From Anaerosolibacter carboniphilus (GTDB taxonomy: Bacteria > Bacillota > Clostridia > Peptostreptococcales > Thermotaleaceae), in contig NZ_JACHEN010000040.1 in the NCBI RefSeq assembly GCF_014205875.1, forward strand, positions 1 through 44,774: 44,774 nucleotides of DNA, read 5' to 3'. A program made the position numbers and the translations under genes. Positions 41,033 to 44,774 of this stretch are shown here, one piece after another (the stretch's first letter is position 1; every line of letters begins with the position of its first letter). The notes beneath the pieces were generated by a model that saw nothing but the letters and a program-made list of their open reading frames with translations, had not been told where the DNA came from and did not search any database.

Positions 41033-41689
41033 ATGAAGAATATGATTGAAAAACAATTGCCTTTGAAGGAACGAGCGTACAATCTCATAAAAGAGAAAAT
41101 TGTAAAATGTGAATGGATGCCAGGTAGTGATATTTCGGAAGCTCAGATTGCAGAAGAACTGGGAATCAGTAGAACACCTGTGAGAGAGGCCATTTTGCGT
41201 CTAAATCAAGAAAAGTTTATCACCATATATCCAAGAAAAGGTATGATCGTTTCTCCCATATCAGCGAAGGACATTCATGAAGTATTCCAAATAAGGGAAA
41301 TGGTAGAGCCACACATGGCAAAGCTGGCTTGTAGACAGATGTCTGCAGAATACCTGCTCAGCCTGAAGGAAAAATTTGATAATGTTAGGCTAGATTTAGG
41401 AAAGCCCATAGATGTGAAATATTTTGATTTAGATCTAGAATTTCATAAATATATCGTTCAAAGTGGAAACAATCAGCATCTCATTCGATTTACCAATGAG
41501 ATATATGATTTAGATTATAGAATTCGTGTGATGTCTACCTTAGAGATAGATGACGTCGAAAGAAGATCAAGACCAGAGCATTTTGCGATCATTGATGCAC
41601 TGGTTGCTAGAGATGAAGAGAAGATAGAGAAAACCATAAAAGAACATTTATCAAATGCACGAAAAGCAGCCCTAATGAAGATCTTTTAG
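41033..41689 (+). CDS. GntR-family transcriptional regulator, FCD subfamily
   Basis: DNA-binding regulator of 218 residues. Winged helix (about 10-75): ISEAQIAEELGISRTPVREA and IYPRKGMIVSP. The FCD domain contains DLDLEFHKYIVQSGNN and a later EHFAIIDALVARDEE, the metal-site D-xxx-FH and H pattern. Possible -10 TATAAT at 40984-40989, so it may have its own promoter in addition to read-through from dctM-3. Located between TRAP-3 and lgoD-uxaB, so it likely controls this unit, perhaps through the TGATATATCA sites. Confidence 0.9.
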   Translation: MKNMIEKQLPLKERAYNLIKEKIVKCEWMPGSDISEAQIAEELGISRTPVREAILRLNQEKFITIYPRKGMIVSPISAKDIHEVFQIREMVEPHMAKLACRQMSAEYLLSLKEKFDNVRLDLGKPIDVKYFDLDLEFHKYIVQSGNNQHLIRFTNEIYDLDYRIRVMSTLEIDDVERRSRPEHFAIIDALVARDEEKIEKTIKEHLSNARKAALMKIF

Positions 41690-41753
41690 GTATATGGAGC
41701 AGAATCTTATATCTGCTTCATTGCTTTTCACGGCAATGTAGGAGGAAATAAAC

Positions 41754-42776
41754 ATGGAAAAAATGAAAGTCGTTCACATAAAAGAAGCTGGTAAAGTTGA
41801 AGTTGTTGAAATGGAGAAGCCTATTCCTAAAAATGGAGAAGCCCTTTTAAAAATAAAATATTGTGGTATTTGTGGTTCGGATATTGCAACGTATACAGGG
41901 AATCAACCTTTCGCAACTTATCCCCGAATACCAGGACATGAATTTTCTGCGGAGATCGTAGAAATTGAAGCAAATGATTTTGGTTTGGAGAAGGGCATGA
42001 TCGTAACGGCAAATCCATATTTCAATTGTGGAAACTGTTATTCTTGTCAAAGAGGGCAGGTAAACTGCTGCGAGTCCAATGAGACCATGGGCGTTCAAAG
42101 AGATGGCTCTTTTGCAGAATATATCACCATGCCGATAGAGAGGATCTATAACGGAAATAGACTATCTGCAAAGACATTGGCCTTGATAGAACCTTTTTCT
42201 ATTAGCTATCATGCAGTCAATCGAGGAGATATACAAAAGGGAGATAATGTATTGGTATTAGGGGCAGGAGCCATCGGGATATTCGCTATGATTTCAGCAA
42301 AACTAAGGGGTGCAAAGGTATATATTGCCGATGTATTTGATGGAAGATTAGAGCATGCAAAGATGATGGGAGCCCATGGTGTTATAAATATTACAAAAGA
42401 AGATTTAAAAGAAAGGGTTGGGGAAATTACCAGCGGTAACGGCATGGATGTATGTATTGAAGCTGCAGGTTTACCTCAGACCTTTTTAAATACCATTGAT
42501 TGTGCAGCTTTTGGAGGAAAAATCGTACTGATTGGCAATGGAAAGAAAGAAACTACCTTTAACCATTCCATCTTATTAAAAAAGGAATTAGATGTATACG
42601 GCTCGAGAAACAGTTTAAATGATTTTGTACCATTAATTGAATTGGTATCGCAGGGAGCGGTAGATATCGATAAGATGGTAACTGATGTGTTTGAATTAGA
42701 GCATGTCATCGATGCCTTTGAAGCTTTAAACAATAATGATGGCTCTAAATTAAAGGTTCTTGTGAAATTTGATTAA
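41754..42776 (+). CDS. lgoD: Zinc-type alcohol dehydrogenase, L-galactonate 5-dehydrogenase-like
   Basis: Medium-chain NAD-dependent dehydrogenase of 340 residues, the same length as E. coli LgoD (YjjN), which oxidises L-galactonate to D-tagaturonate. Shared features include YCGICGSDIATYTGNQPF with catalytic-zinc Cys40, YPRIPGHEF with His62-Glu63, a structural-zinc cluster CGNCYSCQRGQVNCC near 93-107, ALIEPFSISYHAV near 144, and the Rossmann VLGAGAIGIF near 167. The neighbour uxaB-2 would consume the tagaturonate produced. That pairing is the strongest argument; L-gulonate or L-idonate dehydrogenases look similar. Ribosome site AGGAGGAAATAAAC. Confidence 0.75.
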   Translation: MEKMKVVHIKEAGKVEVVEMEKPIPKNGEALLKIKYCGICGSDIATYTGNQPFATYPRIPGHEFSAEIVEIEANDFGLEKGMIVTANPYFNCGNCYSCQRGQVNCCESNETMGVQRDGSFAEYITMPIERIYNGNRLSAKTLALIEPFSISYHAVNRGDIQKGDNVLVLGAGAIGIFAMISAKLRGAKVYIADVFDGRLEHAKMMGAHGVINITKEDLKERVGEITSGNGMDVCIEAAGLPQTFLNTIDCAAFGGKIVLIGNGKKETTFNHSILLKKELDVYGSRNSLNDFVPLIELVSQGAVDIDKMVTDVFELEHVIDAFEALNNNDGSKLKVLVKFD

Positions 42777-42788
42777 GGAGGATTTTGG

Positions 42789-44225
42789 ATGAAACTAAGT
42801 AAAGAAATCCATAAATATAATAAATATCCTGAGAGAGTATTGCAGTTTGGAGAAGGTAATTTCCTAAGGGCCTTTAGTGATTGGATGATTGATTTGATGA
42901 ATAAAAAGGCTGGTTTTGGGTCTAGTGTTGTGGTGGTTCAGCCCCTTGAGCAAGGTTTGGTAGATATGCTTAATGACCAAGACGGGCTTTATACATTATA
43001 TTTAAATGGTATCAAAGATGGTGAGGCTGTAAGAGAAAAAATGGTCGTGGAAGCCATCAGCAGAGGAATTAATCCTTACAGAGATTATGAACAATACAAA
43101 GAAATTGCGAGCAATCCAGAACTGCGCTTTGTGATCTCTAATACCACAGAAGCGGGGATTGTATTTGATGAAAAGGATAGATTTGAGGATAAGCCACAAA
43201 AGAGCTTTCCAGGCAAAGTAACAGCTCTGCTATATGAACGCTATAAGGAGTTCGATGGTGCCAAAGAAAAGGGGCTAATCTTTATTCCTTGTGAGCTTAT
43301 CGATAAAAATGGAGAGAACTTAAAGAAGGCGATCCTACAATACGCTGCGTTATGGAAGCTGGAAGATGCATTCATTCGCTGGATAGAAGAATCCAACACA
43401 TTCTGCAATAGTCTTGTAGACCGAATTGTCCCAGGTTTCCCCAAAGATTCCATTGAAGAAATCACAAAGGAATTAGGCTATGAAGATAAACTTGTTGTAG
43501 AAGGGGAGCAATTTCATCTATGGGTGATTGAGGGACCAGACTTTGTGGCAGAAGAATTCCCAGCAGACAAGACAGGGTTGAATGTACTTTTCGTTAAGGA
43601 CCTAGCCCCTTATCGGACAAGAAAAGTAAGGATATTAAATGGAGCCCATACAAGCATGGTGCCCGTTGCCCTATTATATGGACTTGAAACGGTAAGAGAA
43701 GCCGTAGAAGATAAGCTTGTTGGAAAGTTTGTGAGAGAAACTATTTTCGACGAAATCGTTCCGACGTTAGACTTGCCCAAGGAAGAACTGGACTATTTCG
43801 CCAATGCGGTTTTAGATCGATTCAAAAATCCATTTATCAAGCACTTTTTAACGAGCATTGCCCTCAATTCCCATTCAAAATTTGAAACGAGAGTACTCCC
43901 ATCTTTATTGATGTATAAAGATAGAAAGGGCGAGCTCTCTAAAAAGATCGTGTTTTCTTTGGCTTCCTTAATCAAGCTTTATGAGAATAAGGCGAATTTA
44001 GAACTGAAAGATGATCAAGAAATACTGGAGATGTATGAAAGATTATGGGCGGCGCATGATGGTACAGAAGACAGTATAGGAAAGATTGTAGAAACTGTAT
44101 TGGCTCAGGAAAAGATTTGGAAAATGAATCTTAATGCTGTAGCGGGCTTAAAAGAACAAGTTTGTGTTTATTTAAAGAAAATAGAGCAGGTGGGAATGGT
44201 TGAAGCAATAAAAGAGGTGAATTAA
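42789..44225 (+). CDS. uxaB: Tagaturonate reductase (altronate oxidoreductase), copy 2
   Basis: Paralog of the gene at 14499, 478 residues, intact throughout: VLQFGEGNFLRAFSDW near 17, ISNTTEAGIVFDEKD, FCNSLVDRIVPGFP near 205 and RKVRILNGAHTSMVPVALLY near 279 are all kept. It lies 12 bases after lgoD with AAGGAGGATTTT, so the two are cotranscribed. It would pass LgoD-derived tagaturonate to altronate; the altronate dehydratase gene that followed is now a relic, so altronate must go to UxaA at 17476. Confidence 0.92.
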   Translation: MKLSKEIHKYNKYPERVLQFGEGNFLRAFSDWMIDLMNKKAGFGSSVVVVQPLEQGLVDMLNDQDGLYTLYLNGIKDGEAVREKMVVEAISRGINPYRDYEQYKEIASNPELRFVISNTTEAGIVFDEKDRFEDKPQKSFPGKVTALLYERYKEFDGAKEKGLIFIPCELIDKNGENLKKAILQYAALWKLEDAFIRWIEESNTFCNSLVDRIVPGFPKDSIEEITKELGYEDKLVVEGEQFHLWVIEGPDFVAEEFPADKTGLNVLFVKDLAPYRTRKVRILNGAHTSMVPVALLYGLETVREAVEDKLVGKFVRETIFDEIVPTLDLPKEELDYFANAVLDRFKNPFIKHFLTSIALNSHSKFETRVLPSLLMYKDRKGELSKKIVFSLASLIKLYENKANLELKDDQEILEMYERLWAAHDGTEDSIGKIVETVLAQEKIWKMNLNAVAGLKEQVCVYLKKIEQVGMVEAIKEVN

Positions 44226-44613
44226 TGAAAAGATATTCGAAAAAACAGTGGATTTAATCAATGATTTTAAGGGATACTTCATCAGTCATGATCAACCTGT
44301 GTATGAGAATCCTTCTCCTGGAAACGACCTCGTAGCTTCAGGATGCCATATGGTGTTATTCACAACGGGAAGAGGAACACCCTTTGGCAGCTTTGTGCCG
44401 ACTATGAAAATATCTACGAATAGTACTCTATTTAAGAAAAAACCGCACTGGATTGATTTTAATGCAGGGGAATTAATAGAGGATGTTTCCATGGATGAAA
44501 TGCTGGCAACCTTTGTAGAATATATACTAAAAGTAGCCAATGGTGAATTGGTGAATAATGAAAAAAATAATTTTAGAGAAATTACTATATTTAAATCTGG
44601 TGTTACGGTATAA
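44221..44613 (+). pseudogene. uxaA (altronate dehydratase) relic, N-truncated and internally deleted
   Basis: In-frame codons from 44221 (NEKIFEKTVDLINDFKGYF) align with UxaA from about residue 314 (KEIFEKIVHLINDFKEYF) to the C-terminus (FREITIFKSGVTV). Two inner segments are missing. After ENPSPGN the sequence resumes at DLVAS, skipping about 47 residues between two PGN copies, and about six residues (TALAAS) are lost before GCHMV. Everything before residue 314 is gone; the uxaB-2 stop runs straight into the relic. A GTG at 44248 is the only plausible start. Frame is preserved but the catalytic cysteines are lost, so no dehydratase activity is expected. Confidence 0.88.
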
Positions 44614-44687
44614 AAGGGCGAAATTCTTTGGATATCTAAAGGAATTTGTCCCATAATATAAATAAACCCGTACTGCACTTAATGATA

Positions 44688-44774
44688 TGCTCCCCTTATA
44701 GTAGACAGTTAAAATAATATTACTGTTTAATATGAGGGGAGCTTTACTATGGGAAGAAAATCTGATGTATTGCC
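44688..44774 (+). mobile_element. Probable left end of an insertion sequence with truncated transposase ORF
   Basis: GCTCCCCT (44689-44696) and AGGGGAGC (44735-44742) are inverted repeats around AGTAGACAGTTAAAATAATA and ACTGTTT. A frame starts at ATG 44749 (MGRKSDVLP) and leaves the window. Basic short openings of this sort and a T-A-G-T-A-G-A-C-A motif near the edge resemble IS3-type elements, but with only nine codons this is a tentative call. Confidence 0.4.

Overview
The window looks like chromosome of a low-GC Gram-positive anaerobe of the class Clostridia. An Alkaliphilus-like organism is my guess from gene style, not something I could verify. The evidence is the AT-rich sequence, AGGAGG ribosome binding sites, TTGACA/TATAAT promoters, a 5S rRNA followed by a tRNA array, an archaeal-type phosphoglycerate mutase, and many FCD-type GntR regulators.

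Layout. 1-950: end of a 5S rRNA gene and seven tRNAs (Asn, Glu, Val, Leu, Gly, Ser, Phe), closed by a bidirectional terminator. 953-7747: unrelated genes (apgM, a chemotaxis receptor, an NCS2 nucleobase permease, two FCD GntR regulators), with intergenic repeats. 7748-44613: one very large sugar-acid locus on the plus strand, apart from one minus-strand dehydratase. 44688-end: the likely left edge of an insertion sequence.

The sugar-acid locus covers nearly all of hexuronate catabolism. KdgF, KduI and KduD take unsaturated uronate from pectin-type oligomers to 2-keto-3-deoxygluconate (KDG). UxaC, UxaB and UxaA take galacturonate to KDG. UxaC, UxuB and UxuA take glucuronate to KDG. A LgoD-like dehydrogenase beside a second UxaB suggests entry of L-galactonate. 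DlgD reduces a keto-gulonate-type acid. Two different IlvD/EDD-family dehydratases presumably convert further aldonates to KDG-type acids. KdgK and KdgA then yield pyruvate and glyceraldehyde 3-phosphate. Uptake is by three separate TRAP transporters and one MFS carrier. No pectate lyase or uronidase lies in the window, so the cell may live on soluble acids or encode depolymerases elsewhere.

Regulation is readable in the DNA. At least four operator types occur: an 18-bp motif (ATACTA-GTATGG-TAGTAT) at five promoters; TTGTNATACAA at the divergent ilvD-type/gntR promoter region; a perfect 9-3-9 palindrome before kduD; and a 15-bp site shared by the lacI-family gene and the uxaBCA promoter. Two cre-like sites precede TRAP operons. 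All three TRAP operons carry a hairpin between the binding-protein gene and the membrane genes.

The locus also shows decay of duplicates: internally deleted remnants of second uxuA and uxuB genes (8168-8552) and of a second uxaA gene (44221-44613), with junctions at short repeats. I see no phage, CRISPR array or obviously new defence system. The less explained items are the receptor with a C-terminal Cache-like domain, a multi-hairpin element at 7828-7936, and the promoter-bearing uxuA-uxuB relic now lying ahead of kdgF.
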